Positions 34,261 through 47,031 are shown, counted from the first letter of the stretch. The stretch: DNA of 64,000 nucleotides from Perognathus longimembris pacificus (GCF_023159225.1 NC_063180.1:8801297-8865296), one strand, 5' to 3'. Notes: generated from the sequence alone by a model not told the origin. Translations and numbers: made by a program.

Positions 34261-35034
34261 AGCGAGGTGAGAAGTCATGGTGGCAGTGGCCACCTGAATC
34301 TTGTGGAGGCCTGCTAGGCTAGCGCTATCCTGGTGTGGCCTTGACTAAGAGGACTATGTGTTTGCGTCAGAATAGTATAGCAAACCAGCATTATGGGAAC
34401 TCTGGCTGGCACAGGCTCACAGGTCATATCCAAAAGGTTAGGCAAGGTCTTGTCTGTGTCTGTATACAGATGCCCATAGGTAGTCATCAGGAGCCTGCAA
34501 AAGTTCTCTGCTCTTCAAATAGGAGAACATGCGAGCATCTGCCACACAGGGCTTTGCTGTGCCAGTTGCCCTTCTTGGCTTTTTTGAATGTGGAAGAATG
34601 TATAAGAAAGACATAGAAAATTGAAATAATAGAATACACCTACCTTATTACACTGCTACAGCCGTCTGCACATATGAGGGGCTGGCTTGAACTATGTGGA
34701 AGGACAGGAGCTCAAATAGGGATACAAGATGAAAGTATTGGAGACAGCAAGGTGGTCTACACTGTTTATGGCCTGGAATTGGTACTGTTCATTAGCACAT
34801 GAAGAAGACAGAAAAGCTACAGATCTGTCTTCATTGTTTTCAGGAGTGGGGAAGGAGCCTTGATGGTTTTTAGTGTGTGAAGCCAAAACATTACAATTCG
34901 CTCATATATGCCTCTCAGAATTACAGCCCCTAATAAGTATTTGTAGTAATGCAGCATATATTTTATAAGCAAGGTGAGATTTTTCTGACATCCTTGCAGT
35001 GGAGGAAGAAAAGGGTCTTTTTTCACCTCTTTCT
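34261..35034. other. unannotated sequence
   Basis: A plus-strand frame of 93 codons (34335-34616) has no recognised domain. No splice evidence. Nothing else identified. Confidence 0.35.
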
Positions 35035-35400
35035 AAAATTATCTTTAAGTACTCATAAAAAGGAGTTGCCATTTAACAGTTTATGAATGTAATGTATCTT
35101 GATCAATGTTAGCCCTTTCAACATTTTTTCCCCACGAGATCTTGGGCCATGAACTCTGGGCCTAGGCGCTGTCACTAAGCTCCTTTTGGTCAAGGTTAGT
35201 ACTCTATCACTTGAGCTACAGCACCATTCCCAGCTTTTTCTGTGATTAATTGCAGATAAGAGTCTCTATGATCCTCAGATCTCAGCCTCCTGAGTAGCTA
35301 CGATTACAGGTGTGAGCCACCAGTGCCAGGTTCCTTTCAACATTCATAACTATTCCTCCCCACCCAACTGTTCTCTCACTCTTTTATGCTGAATTCTTTC
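35035..35400 (-). mobile_element. old L1 3' fragment split by a SINE
   Basis: TTAAGTACTCATAAAAAGGAG, GTAATGTATCTTGATCAATGTTAGCCC resembles the L1 3' region at 16.7 kb. It resumes after the SINE with TAACTATTCCTCCCCACCC. Confidence 0.6.
35126..35332 (-). repeat. dimeric 7SL/Geo-type SINE with perfect target duplication
   Basis: Both parts present. The 12-bp direct repeat CCTTTCAACATT flanks it exactly (35114-35125 and 35333-35344), proving retrotransposition into the older L1. Confidence 0.95.
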
Positions 35401-35599
35401 TTGAAGAAGAGGTTCTTTATTTATTTTACAGAAAGATTCTGTACTCTATTACAAAATGAAATGCACAGAATTCCTTCTGCGATTTTGGACTGCCACATCA
35501 TTGTACAGTACTGTAGGACAAAGCAAGTAATCCTATTACTTCCTAAGACCCATCATCCCAGCTAGCTGTGGCTCTTTTTATGCCTTATACATATAATAC

Positions 35600-35965
35600 C
35601 TCTTTTTGTTTGAGTTGCTATAACAAAAATACCACAATTAGAGTGCTTTATATATGACAGAAATGTATTGTTCACTGGTCTAGTGACTGAAGAGTCCAAG
35701 ATCAAGGTGTCAACAGAGTTATCTCCTGTTGAGGACCTTCTTTCTAGTCTTGGATGGCAGCCACTGTGTCCTTACATGGTGAAGAGAGTAAGTGTCTCTC
35801 CTGGGTCACATTCATGAGGCCTTAGTCCTAATTGTGAAGGCTCTCCCCGCATAACATAATCACCTACTAAAGGGCCCTACTCTTAATACTATCATCATAA
35901 GTATTAAGATTTCAACATATTAATTTTGCAAGGACAAAAACAAATCAGACCATAGCAACCTCATT
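35600..35965 (-). repeat. MaLR/MLT-like LTR fragment
   Basis: GAGTTGCTATAACAAAAATACCAC, AGAGTCCAAGATCAAGGTGTCAAC, CTCTTAATACTATCATCATAAGTATTAAGATTTCAACATATTAATTTTG and CAGACCATAGCAA follow the reverse-strand order of an old MaLR-type repeat. Confidence 0.65.
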
Positions 35966-36324
35966 CCTAGTTGCTTAATGACTCCAAAATCGACTTTCTT
36001 TACCTCTAAAATAAGAATAATACAAACTATAAGAACTGTAAGAATTCATTAGGATAACAAATGAAGAGTGCTTATTCTTTTAATTTAATTTTGGAATGGC
36101 TAATGCTTTTACACTCTTTAAAACATTCAAAGAGTAGAGAAAGTTACCATTATTCCTGTCCCTGAAACATTTAGTCATGTTTCTGCAAGTTTTCATAATC
36201 ATTTACATGTGTGTATATGAAAACATCCATAAATAAAAACATATGTATGTAAACATATATATGAAAATATTCATAAATACTTTTATTTCTTTCCCTCTTT
36301 TTTCTATGAAAGTATATATAGTGT

Positions 36325-36665
36325 CAATCAGCCTTTTTTTGCTGCAATAAACACCTGAAACAATCAATTTATTAGGAGCAAAGATTTATTTTATCTCATG
36401 GTTTTAGAAGTTTCAGTCCATCATTAGTTAGCTCTATTGTCTTGATTCCTGAGAGGAGGAAGATCATGATAGTGAGTAGGAAAGCTACTCACTTCATAGA
36501 AGCCAGGAAACAAAAAGAGAGAAATAAACAAAAGGGTGGAGGCCCAATGGTCCCATCAAAGGTATACCTCCAATGACCTGACTTAGAAAGGAGGCACTAT
36601 CAGCTGAGGACCAAGTGTTCAACACACAAGGTTTAAGGGACTCATAAAACCCAGATCCTAACATA
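36325..36665 (-). mobile_element. MTD/MTE-like MaLR LTR
   Basis: GCAATAAACACCTGAAACAATC, GGTTTTAGAAGTTTCAGTCCATC, CACTATCAGCTGAGGACCAAGTG and a right end AACCCAGATCCTAACATA match the same rodent MaLR family as 26636-27006. Confidence 0.7.
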
Positions 36666-36793
36666 TACTCTGTATCTATTATATGGAAACTTACCTTTTT
36701 TCTCCATCTACTGAAACATGTATCTGCCATGCTCATCTATTTTTTAAATACATGGATTATTTGAAAAGTGGCTGCTTTAATAAAGTCTATGGA

Positions 36794-36878
36794 TACATAT
36801 ATATATATATACAGATATACACACATGTATATATATATACAGATATATACACACACATATACATTCATACACACATGT
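36794..36878. repeat. complex (TA)n/(CA)n microsatellite
   Basis: Mixed blocks of TA and CA repeats with two near-copies of ATATATATATACAGATATA, suggesting duplication of a short block. Confidence 0.93.
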
Positions 36879-38131
36879 CAGATTGTTTCCAGTTTTGTCT
36901 GCACAGATAAGGCTACAAAGAAGCAGGTGTGCTTGAATGTGGTGTGTGTGTGAGTGCTAGAGGGTCAAGTCTTTGTTACTTTTAGGATTTGAGGAGAAAA
37001 GGCAGGAAGGATGTGTCTATAGTTGGATATTTTTCTCAGCACATGGTAATCCAATCCCTAGGGATAAAAGATAGATAGGTCTTAAATTTTAGTATACTTT
37101 TCTCATTGTAGGAGTGGAACAATAACATCAACTCATATGTGAGGCCATAGGAGATCTAGTACGGAGTTCCCAGCACATAGGCGTTTCATGAGTGTTAGGA
37201 ACCTGACTGTTCTGCTAGTAGAGATATTTGATGTTCCTTACTCAATTTAGCAAAGGTAGGTAAACAAGGCCAGGTGTTAATGGCCGTTGTTCAAAGTGTT
37301 GCGTTCTCAGAGGCCCAGTGTTCTACTTTCCAGTTCTGTCATTTCTGTGCAAACATGTGAGATACTGGGACAACGTCTCCCACCCTTTATAGTCCAGACA
37401 GACACCTGCCCATAGGCTAACCTTTAGGAAAGCAGAGGATGTAAGACCAGAGGGTGGCAGAGTGTGTTCAGAGTAATGGGAAGCATTACTGTGGTGATGA
37501 TTTCAGAGAGGGCAGAGGTAAGTCTCTGAGAAGTAAGGTTGGAAATCCAGATAGCAGCTAACCTACGACAGGGCCTGATGGCTCAGTTTCCAAAGCTATG
37601 GGACACCATTGAAGACTTTCTGTGTGAATAGAAATATGTCTGCATTTGCACCTAGAAGACACATTCTGCAATAGTGTGGAAATAGAGCAAGTCCAGGGGC
37701 CTCACCTAAGGCCCAGACAGGGGGCTGGAAACTGTGACTCACTGGAGAAGAATAGGAACTGGTGACAGGGAGGAAGAGAAGGCAGAGTCTGGGAGGCTTT
37801 CTAGTTTCTGGCTTCTTGGCCATGTGGATGGTGATGCCTCTCCTAAGTTGTATGCACAGGAAGAGAAGCTGATGGTACTTGAAGACCAGAGTTCAGTTTG
37901 ACAGTGAGCTTTAGCTCCCCAAGACACATGCAAATGGAGATGCCCCATAGTTGGTTTATCCTATGGGTGTTCCTTGGGTGAAAAATAAGGCCTGGTAATA
38001 GCTAAGATCAATCTCTTCTGTATTCTTTTATGATTTTTTTCTGAGCTTGTTATTTTCTTTCCTTCATGTCTACATCTTTTTCTACCTGATTAAAGCTGCT
38101 CTTATCTTAAGAGTGGGTCATGCCAGTCAAG
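36879..38131. other. unannotated sequence, somewhat GC-richer
   Basis: Unique-looking, with a GC-richer patch at 37640-37950. No exon or repeat identified. Confidence 0.35.
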
Positions 38132-38145
38132 ACTCAAACCTTCTT

Positions 38146-38343
38146 TTTTTTTTTTACCAGTCCTGGGGCTTTGACTCAGAGTCTGAGCACTGTCACTGGC
38201 TTTTTTTTTTTTTTTTGCTCAAGGCTGGCACTCTTCCTCTTAAGCCACAGCACCTTTTCTGTTTATATGGTGCTGAGAAATCTAACTCAGGGCTTCGTGC
38301 ATGCTAGGCAAGCACTATACCACTAAGCCACATTCCCAGCCCT
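38146..38343 (-). repeat. IDL-Geo-type SINE with perfect target duplication
   Basis: Minus-strand Geo-like and ID-like parts, T-run on the left. The 14-bp repeat ACTCAAACCTTCTT flanks it at 38132-38145 and 38344-38357. The internal linker carries a second T-run of about 15. Confidence 0.95.
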
Positions 38344-38357
38344 ACTCAAACCTTCTT

Positions 38358-39821
38358 GAATGACATTCTTCACTTAATACATCCTGATGGCCACTGCTGG
38401 GTCCTAATGAAACAGAGACTACCCCAATCTTCCTGATAGTAAGCTCTCACTTCTGCCCGCTTCCAGGGTGCTGAATCCATTGGCCCCAGTGAAATGTAGT
38501 GAAAAGACAGATTGCATATTTCCTATTTTGACTACAGGAACGTCAATTAATTATGCAGATGTTTATTTTTTATCAGTTTACCAGCTGATCTCCTGACTGG
38601 AATTCTTAAGCTATGTCCCTTCAAAGAATCATTGGCAAGTTTCTTCTTTCCTCTCTCACCACATTAACTCACTGTTTTCTCATCAAAAGGAAGCAATTAA
38701 CATTATCCTGTCCCTGCTGTATGAAAGCCTACAAATTCATAGGTACCTGACCTTGGGGGAAACCCAGATGTAGAGAAGAAAGTGAAAGTCTTCTCCATGT
38801 ATCTTCTGGAGTATGGTAGAGCAAGCATTGCAGTATAAATTGCCTCAAATTCATCAGCTGTGGCATATTGACAAAGAAAAAAAAAGACTTTTAATGGGGT
38901 GAGTGGATCTTTGTCAATTCAATAGCATCTTTAAAAAATGTTCACATTTCCTGCTACCATGGAAACCGTGTCTTTTGAGTGGATTGTAAATACAGATAGG
39001 GCCCTTTAGCTTTGTGTTTAGATTATATGTGTTCTATTTTCAGTGTGAAAAATATGCCAAGATGTCTGGTTTGTTGATCTCATTCTCATTTTTGTTTCTG
39101 ATTGGGAAAAATTTGTCATTATTGGGTACACTTAATGTGAATCTTTCTGGGTTAAGAGATAAGAACTGTGAAACTTAAAGGTGTCAATATTCATTTCAAT
39201 TCAGTCAGAGGTGTCATGTTTCTAAGAGCAGATGAATCAGGTCAAGGAAAGTAATTAGAAAATCAAATCTGCCTTTCTCACTCTCTTTGCATGGCTGAGT
39301 TTCTCACAGATCTCTGGCAACACCAAGTCCATTGCTGCTTTCAGACATTTCATCTCTTCTGCAATTCACTTTGTGAGCAGAATCAAGTGTTTTACCTGAG
39401 TGAAGGAGGCTCTGTCACATGTGTGTTGCCTTTCTGCCTGTGCTTGCTTTTTGACAGCTCTTATGGTCAAACCACCTCTGAGAGATTTGCAGTCAACCAG
39501 GAGCCCGGTGGGAGTTTTGTTAAGATCAGGTGATCCCATTTCACAGCAAGGCATTCTGGAAGTTCTAGCACTTGAAAGTGTTTGCTACTAACCTTTAGGA
39601 ATGAACAGCTGGTTTTGCAATGTTTAAAATATGCCTCTAGAAAAACTTCAAGTCAAGAAAAGCCTTACCTTCAAAATTCTGCCTACTTATCTGCCAATTC
39701 ATCTTTTACATTTCTGTAGTTACCATCTTGGCAACTTAAATGATACTGAAAGTCTCTGGTTGTATTTTTTTTTCTTGACCTCAAATTTTCTGTCCTCTAA
39801 GGACATTCATTCATTTATTTA
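38358..39821. other. unannotated sequence with an X-box-like motif
   Basis: Unique-looking. GCTACCATGGAAAC at 38953-38966 resembles the RFX X-box (GTTRCCATGGYAAC). No exon identified. Confidence 0.35.
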
Positions 39822-40073
39822 TTTCTAAATTTTTATTGTCAAGGTTAAGTACAGAGGCATTACAGATACATAAGTTAGGTAGTGAGTACATTTCTTTTCC
39901 AACCTGCTACCTCCTCCCTTTTTTTCTCCCACCTTCCCTTCTCCCCAATTTACCACCCCCCTGAGTTGTGCAGTTAGTTTATAACATATTGTCTTGTAAG
40001 TATTGCTGTTGCATTGATTCCCCTTTACCCATTGTCTCACTATTTTAATGTTCCCTTTTCCTTCCCTTATTCA

Positions 40074-40076
<3 letters not shown>

Positions 40077-40124
<48 letters not shown>
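40077..40124. repeat. (AT)n microsatellite inside L1 3' UTR
   Basis: A pure AT run of 24 units embedded in the L1 3' UTR; self-complementary and able to extrude a cruciform. Confidence 0.98.
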
Positions 40125-40128
<4 letters not shown>

Positions 40129-40845
40129 CCCTGGGTACCAGAATCAAATACAGTGACAACAGGGGCTAAATCACAAGGAAAATGAACAGAAGAAAAAAGA
40201 AATAATTTCACATAGTGCTTTAAAAATAACATCAATGATAAACCACTTGTTTCCATATTTTGGAGATCATTTCACTTAGTGTCATCTTGTGTGATCATAT
40301 GTACACAGCTATTGATCTATTGTGATAATCTACAAGGACTATCCCAGACATATACTAATTATTACCAATGAGGGTGACCATAGAGTTTATGTTTCTTTGG
40401 GTCTGGCTCACTTCACTTAGTATGATTTTTTTTCCATTTTCTTATGAATGGGGCAATGTCATTCTGATAGAAGCATAGAATTCCATTGTGTGTATATATC
40501 ATGTTTTCTTGATTCATTCATCTACTGAGTGTTATCTGGGCTGGTTCCATATTTTAACTATGGTACATAATTCTGCAATGAACATGGTTGTGCTGGTAGC
40601 TTTAGTATGATCTTCTTTGTGATCCTTTGGGTAAGTGCCCAGAAGGGTGATTTCTGGGTCATAGGGGAGCTCTATGTTTTGCCTTTTGAGAAAACTCCAC
40701 ATTGCTTTCCAGAGTGGATGAACAACGTAGTAGGGTTCCCTTTTGGCCATATCCCCACCAGCATCTGTTGTTATTAGTTTTCTTGATAATGTCCATTCTT
40801 ACTGGGCTGAGATGGAATCTCAATGTTGTTTTGATTTACATTTCT

Positions 40846-41078
40846 TTTTTTTTTTTTTTAAACTAAGGGTTTTCTTTTTTTTTTTTGGCCAGTCCTGGGC
40901 CTTGGACTCAGGGCCTGAGCACTGTCCCTGGCTTCTTCCCGCTCAAGGCTAGCACTCTGCCACTTGAGCCACAGCGCCGCTTCTGGCCGTTTTCTGTATA
41001 TGTGGTGCTGGGGAATCGAACCTAGGGCCTCGTGTATCTGAGGCAGGTACTCTTGCCACTAGGCTATATCCCCAGCCC
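40846..41078 (-). repeat. young IDL-Geo-type SINE with perfect target duplication
   Basis: The 192-bp body at 40887-41078 differs from the copy at 46628-46819 at only 3 positions. The 14-bp repeat TGATTTACATTTCT flanks the insertion (40832-40845 and 41079-41092). CpGs are retained. The tail is a T-run on the plus strand broken by AAACTAAGGG. Confidence 0.97.
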
Positions 41079-41214
41079 TGATTTACATTTCTTTTAAGGA
41101 AAGATTTATTTTGAATGTAAGTGTCCACTTCAAGATCCTCAATAAATGTCTTTCAAACTGAGTTGAAATGCTGTGACTACTACTTGGAATGAGCTTCTCT
41201 GGGGCAGGTGTTAT

Positions 41215-41450
41215 ATTTGGAGATAATAGCTAATATTTACCAAGTACTTATGCTTATTAATTGTAATGCATGTTTCAATTTGATAAGGTGCATTGTGTTT
41301 TTGTTCCCTTTTGTTTTTTCAGAAAATGAAATGGAGTCAGAAAGCTGAAGAACTTGGGTTTGTACCATTAGAACATGCTAAGTCTGGGATTGAAACCCAA
41401 ATCCTGTCATTCTAGAACATGTAGCCAGTATTATGATGTTATGCTGTGTC
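41215..41450 (+). repeat. MIR SINE
   Basis: GAGATAATAGCTAATATTTACCAAGTACTTATG, AGAAAGCTGAAGAACTTGGG and GGGATTGAAACCCAAATCCTGTC match MIR from near its start to the end. Confidence 0.75.
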
Positions 41451-44248
41451 ACAGGTCCAAGGGTACTGACTTGTTTAGAAAAGATTAAAAAGTATTTGTT
41501 GAGTGAATAAATCTCATAAAGACTTGGTAGTTCAAAGTCATTAAGTATGTCTGGTAGGCAAATTAGCAGTAATCAACAGCTAGTTTCTCAGGGTTCTGAT
41601 GGGTAATATTAGGGAACTATTGTGGCAGTCATGAAAGATATTGACAACTACTCCAGTTCTCATCCTTCTGAAACATAATAGAATTCATTTCCTAAATGCT
41701 TTCAGTAATTCATGGCCATGTGACTTTGCCTATGAAGTAAGAGCAGAAGTGATCTGCGTTACTTCCAGGCAAGGACACTGAGGGCCTTGTTTTCCACATC
41801 ATGTTCCTTATCCTCATGGGGGTGGAGAATGCTTCCATGGTTTCCAGGAAGATGATGTTCTTACTCTGGGTCCTTCAGCAACTTTATCAATAGTGACCTC
41901 TGTTAGCTGGTCCTGTGTATATCAGCTACATGTTGATCTTGTGTAGCATAGAGCATAGAGAGAAATTTTGAAGCAGATTCTCTATACACTGATTACTAAT
42001 TTTCAGGGCTGTTGAGACAGAATTTGCACACCTTCAAACCCATACACATTGAGAATCAATTAACAGGAAATAGGTCCATCACTTACAGAGACCCTGAGGG
42101 ATAGCAGAAGTCTATGCATTGTGCTGAGCTCAGGGCTTGATAAGGTTGCCAGGGTCAATGGTATCTCATCTGCTCATGACCCACCATTGCTGCAACTGAG
42201 GAACATGGAAAATAACCAACACTAGGTTTTACATCAAGGGTCACAAAACTCCTTGTGCTAAAGCATTGTTGGCCATACTCTAGCTAAGGAGGACTTAGGA
42301 TAGAGCCAAGGGTGTTCCTGCCTCCACCTCCCCCAAGCCCAGGCCGTTGGATTCCTGGCAGTGCATTCCCATTTATTCTTCAGTCCTACAAGCTGGAAAA
42401 GGGAGCGAGATGGGTCACTCCAAGGTCACCTGGAATTTTTTTTGTTTCACTTATCCTTTTGACAGACACAAATGTCAAATGACTACTTTTTAAAAAATTC
42501 AACCATGTGGAAATCATTGGTGGTGGTGAGGGGACAGGGCACAAGCGGTATTAAAAGATCCTTGCTGACTCAGAAATTACTAAATTATTTCTCCAACTAT
42601 TATCTTTTAGGTGCCAAGGATAAAATCTTAACTTAGAAACTCTTGATTGTAGCGACTATACATAATTCCTTTTGAAAATGCTACTAATGTGGTTGCTTTT
42701 CTGAGCTTGGGTGTGCAGAAACAGATGGAGAGATAGGGATTTGTGCACAAGAACTTTATGAAAGACAGTTTCTTAGGGGAGTCTGACCAGAATGAAGAGC
42801 AGGATGAAGAAAGGAGGATGCCAATCCCAGAGTGTGACTACTGGCTATATCTTCATGATCCTATAGGAATTCTGAACTGTGGAGTGTACTTTTGTATTTT
42901 CTTATTTGGAGGCAGGAGCACTGATGGACACTGCCCCCCTCACTTGGAAGTCATTAAGAGTTGCATAAATGGTGTGTGGCTGAAATATAAACTCCCAGGA
43001 ACTCACTAGTGGGACAAGATGTCCTTCTGAGCCACCAAACAGGTGGTGGCTCTCAAAAGAACACTAAAGTGAGTGAGGTTGGGGAAAGATGATATGTACC
43101 GAAATAGTTAATTTAGTGACATTTTTCAGTCTTGGCCTATTTTTAACTCTCTTTGCTCAGACATCTGTCAGCCAGAAATGAAAGCTTGGCCTTTCCCTTT
43201 CGGTGTGACAATAAAAGACAAGGCCGACACCATGGTGCAGAATGACTTCCTGTCACTGGGAGGGCAGTCATGATGAAAGATGAAGTTAGCACTTAGTGAC
43301 TGCTGAGTTTGGTGTCAGAGAAGGGCCCACCTGCTTTTGGACACCCTGAACGAGAGCTGGACTATCAAAGTTGACATGTATTCCAGTTAATAAGATTTGA
43401 CATGCAGAGATCGAAATGAACAATAAAGACCGATTCAGGCCTACATTCTCGTATTTCTAAAGTATGTATTAAAACTAAAAGGGCAAACCAAAATTGCTGG
43501 AAACAAGTTCCAAGATATCAAAAATAACACTGTTTATAAAAGGTTTTCTGGAAGAGGGCAAAAAATTTCTTTGCAAAATTTTAACAATGACCACAAAAGG
43601 GGCTATAGGGTATTTATCTTAGATGGGACGTGGAGAAAATAACCTTTAAAGGTCACTGAGATACGACCATAATGCCACAAAATTAACATTCCACCTAAGT
43701 GTTTAACAGATTGTTTATGTACCATGCCAAGCAATCTAGGAACATAGGGAAAGAAGACACAGATGCTGAAAAATGTATAGACTGTGGGCATCATTGTGTC
43801 TGTTTGACTTTTATTTTATGCATCTGTCACAAGGACGGAAGAAAACCTGTGATTATCTTCATCTGTGACTGGTAGATAAATGTGTAAAAGTAGAGGAAAA
43901 GGCAGACATTGTATTTACAAGAGCTCACAAACCTCCAGAAGCTGTAAGTAAATGTGCGAGAATACATTCCTTGGTGCTTGAGAATGTTATCAACATTTCA
44001 CTTGTAACTGCAAATAATGTGAAATTTAAAAACACATATCAAATATATGTCTATTTGGAAACATTTTAAACTTTGGTCTTTATCTATGATTCTAGACATT
44101 CTCACTGCACAAAAAAAATCTCCATTTTACCTCCAAAACATTATTATTTTCCTTCTAGTATACAATTCTTGTGCCCCTTTACTCCTTTTTACAACAATTG
44201 TACAAACAAATATTACCACAAACCTTCACAATTGTGCCCTATTGACTT
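41451..44248. other. unannotated sequence, possible conserved block at 43130-43450
   Basis: A long repeat-poor stretch. 43130-43450 keeps several CpGs, has no repeat signature and contains TGACAATAAAAGACAAGGCC and GAACAATAAAGACCG. It might be conserved non-coding DNA, but nothing proves it. No exon recognised. Confidence 0.3.
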
Positions 44249-44261
44249 AAAAGTTATTTGG

Positions 44262-44516
44262 GCCAGGCACCAGCAGCTCACACCTGTAATCCTAGCTACT
44301 CAGGAAGCTGAGATCTGAGGATCATGGCTCAAAGCCAAATGGATGTGACAGTCCTTGAGACTCCAACTAACCACAGAAAAATCTGGAAAAAGTGGAGCTG
44401 TGGCTCAAGTGATAGAGTGCTAGCTTTGAGCAAAAAAGCTAAGTGACAGCTGCCAGGCCCTGGAGACAGCCCCAGGACCAGCGTGCACACACAAGCGCAC
44501 ACACATGTGCACATAC
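44262..44516 (+). repeat. dimeric 7SL/Geo-type SINE with CA-rich tail
   Basis: Left part CAGCTCACACCTGTAATCC ...; right part AAAGTGGAGCTGTGGCTCAAG ... GAGTGCTAGCTTTGAGC ...; the tail is CACACACAAGCGCACACAC. Direct repeats AAAAGTTATTTGG (44249-44261) and AAAAGTTATCTGG (44517-44529) agree at 12 of 13. Confidence 0.93.
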
Positions 44517-44611
44517 AAAAGTTATCTGGACTTCTTAGTTTGGATTAAGGACTTGGACATATTTGGTTTTATTGTTCACCTCTTATGCTATTGTTATCAG
44601 CATTACTATTT

Positions 44612-44755
44612 TGTGTGTGCGTGTGTGTGTGTGTGTGTGCTGGTACTGGGGCTTGATCTCAGGGCCTCACACTCTTACACTTTCACTTGGCTTTTTTGTT
44701 TAAGGCTAGTGCTTTACCACTTGAGCCATCCATCCACTTCTAAGTCACTATTTTT
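44612..44755 (-). repeat. SINE right-part fragment with (GT)n at its tail
   Basis: A GT run at 44612-44639 abuts the SINE right part (GGTACTGGGGCTTGATCTCAGGGCC, TTTACCACTTGAGCCATCC); the left part is missing. Confidence 0.85.
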
Positions 44756-44844
44756 TTTAAGAAGGGAGTGAAAAGAATAAATTACTTTTACTTGTTATAT
44801 TCTTTTTTTATTCAGTAAAAGGACATAGATGGACAACTGGCTTT

Positions 44845-45130
44845 TTTCTTTTCAATTAAATTTTTTTTTCTTAAAATTTGTCTTTAAGTAGTTGCACAGA
44901 GGCATTTTATTTCAACTCATGTTGGTGAATATGATATATCTTTGTAAATGTTACCCCTTCTATCATTCTTCCCCCTCTCCACAACCACCACCCATCCTCT
45001 CAATTTAGCTGGCTCCTTTTTTCATATGGACATTAACTCTGATGACTGTATTCACCTACCTTTTCCCTCTCCATTCATTTACCTGACATTTTTTTCACTT
45101 TAATATCTATTTGTTGAATCTTGCTAGATA
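44845..45130 (-). mobile_element. old L1 3' region
   Basis: TTTAAGTAGTTGCACAGAGGC, GATATATCTTTGTAAATGTTACCCC, ATCATTCTTCCCCCTC; same subfamily as 16.64 and 35.04 kb. Confidence 0.55.
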
Positions 45131-46599
45131 AATGCCAGGGCATTACTACAATGAGAGGTTTCCTCTTGCTACTCAATGCATGAGGCCCTGTGCAGCATGA
45201 TCTGAGGGAGGAGTAGCAGGGAGTAGAGCATTGGAGCTGATGGACACAGGTAGATGGTGGCTTGAAAGGATATTCACAAGTTCTTCCTTATGAAATGGGG
45301 CATGATCTCTGACTTCCTTCTTTCTCCCTAGTGTGGACTAAATTGGGTATCTTGATTTTAAAGACTAGAATAAGGTAAGAATGACACAGTCTGTGACTTC
45401 AGAGACAAATTCATAAAAGATAGGCATTGTGACATCACTTTCTTTCTCCTCCCCCATCCCCTTGGTCACTTTGAGGCAGGTTAACTCACACTCATGAGGA
45501 TAGTCCCTGTGTCTCCCTTTGGATAGCCATGTGAACCGTCCCCATTGGATGTAGCTCCTCCTTCAGACAATGGAAGTGCTACTGACATTTTGATGGGAAT
45601 CTCATGGGAGATTGAGCCAGAGCCACTTGGCTAAGCTGCTCTCAAATTCCTGGCCCACAAAAACCATGAGATGCTCATTATTGCTTATAAACATAGCTAT
45701 TGTTATTGTTATGCATCCCTAATAGAGGGAATAAAAATCCACTGGACTAGATGCTCTCCCATTTGTTTCCCCAGACTCTTTCTGCTTTACTTTTATCCTA
45801 GAAGGCTGGTATCAATGGATTGCCTTGATTGGACTCTCGTTTTCTAGTTTCTGTAGGGCTGACTGGCCAGCAGCTAGTATCAACAGGGGGAAAAAAAACG
45901 AGGGAAAGAAAAGCCAAGAAATGCCTTCCCCTGGCTCCAGTGTGGTCAGTGGGGCATCAGTGGCCACATCAATCCTCAAAGCCTGGAGGCTGTGTTGGCA
46001 GCCTTCTCTTAAGTGTTATTTTGAATTTCATCTTGAAGTCTAGGAAAGGAAAGGGCTCTTGCTGTTGCAAGCCTTTGGACTGCTTCTCTATTGCTTTGTG
46101 TTTCTTTAAACTTTATTCATACCCCCTAAAATGATGCTTAGCTCACTGCTTTTGCTTGAATACCCTCAGACACAACCATATGCCTTTCATTGGGTTTTTT
46201 CTTTTGGTGTATGCATAACTGAGTGGAAAGAATTGATTTAGCTTTGAGGGTTGTATATGACTGCTGTTGAAACTTTTTTTCTGTTCTACCTTCTCCAAAC
46301 TTTTGCATGGGAAACTTCCTTTTACTCTGAACCTCCTAGTGAGATCTGCTGAGGCTGGAATGGGAGGGAGGATGGTCATCTCAGCGCACAATCTCTCTCT
46401 TCTAAGAGGAGCTCATGTAGCACTTGTGCACAGCCACTGGCTATGTGGAACTTCCACACTTTAGAATAGTGTAAATGCAGGGGAAAAGAAAGCATCAATT
46501 TCCTCATATGTCTCTGATTATGTGACTTCCTCCTTTGCCTTCTGTTTCCTTGCTACCAACCACTTCCGACCTCAAGTTCTGAGCAGTTGCACTTCAATG
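45131..46599. other. unannotated sequence
   Basis: No recognised repeat or exon; short open frames only. Confidence 0.4.
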
Positions 46600-46612
46600 C
46601 AACCCATTTCTT

Positions 46613-47031
46613 TTTTTTTTTTTTTTTGGCCAGTCCTGGGCCTTGAACTCAGGGCCTGAGCACTGTCCCTGGCTTCTTCCCGCTCAAGGCTAGCACTCTG
46701 CCACTTGAGCCACAGCGCCGCTTCTGGCCGTTTTCTGTATATGTGGTGCTGGGGAATCGAACCTAGGGCCTCGTGTATCCGAGGCAGGCACTCTTGCCAC
46801 TAGGCTATATCCCCAGCCCAAATGTTCTTTTTTTTTGGGCCAATCCTGGGGCTTGGACTCAGGGCCTGAGCACTGTTCCTGGCTTCTTTTTGCTCAAGGC
46901 TAGCACTCTGCCACTTGAGCCACAGTGCCACTTCTGGCCATTTTCTGTATATGTGGTGCTGGGGAATTGAACCCAGGGCCTCATGTATACGAGGCAAGCA
47001 CTCTTGCCATTAGGCCATATCCCAGCCCCAA
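46613..47031 (-). repeat. two IDL-Geo SINEs in tandem inside one target duplication
   Basis: Copy A (body 46628-46819) is a young CpG-rich copy; copy B (body 46837-47030) is a diverged older-type copy. Only AAATGTTC plus a T-run separates them. The 13-bp repeat CAACCCATTTCTT flanks the whole pair (46600-46612 and 47032-47044). Confidence 0.93.

Larger units (their letters stand above)
39822..41097 (-). mobile_element. 5'-truncated L1 split by a young SINE
   Basis: Minus-strand L1. Poly-A end at 39822, 3' UTR to about 40250, then ORF2 C-terminal region (TGAATGGGGCAATGTCATTC, GGTTCCATATTTTAACTATGG, CCAGAAGGGTGATTTCTGGGTC). A residual frame of 72 codons (40532-40750) reads as ORF2 C-terminus (…YDPEITLLGTYPKDHKED…TTMFIAELCTIVKIWNQ). 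Interrupted by the SINE at 40846-41078; inactive. Confidence 0.92.

Noticed and set aside
40532..40750. 72-codon frame resembling a real protein
   Set aside because: It is a residual L1 ORF2 C-terminal fragment in a 5'-truncated L1.
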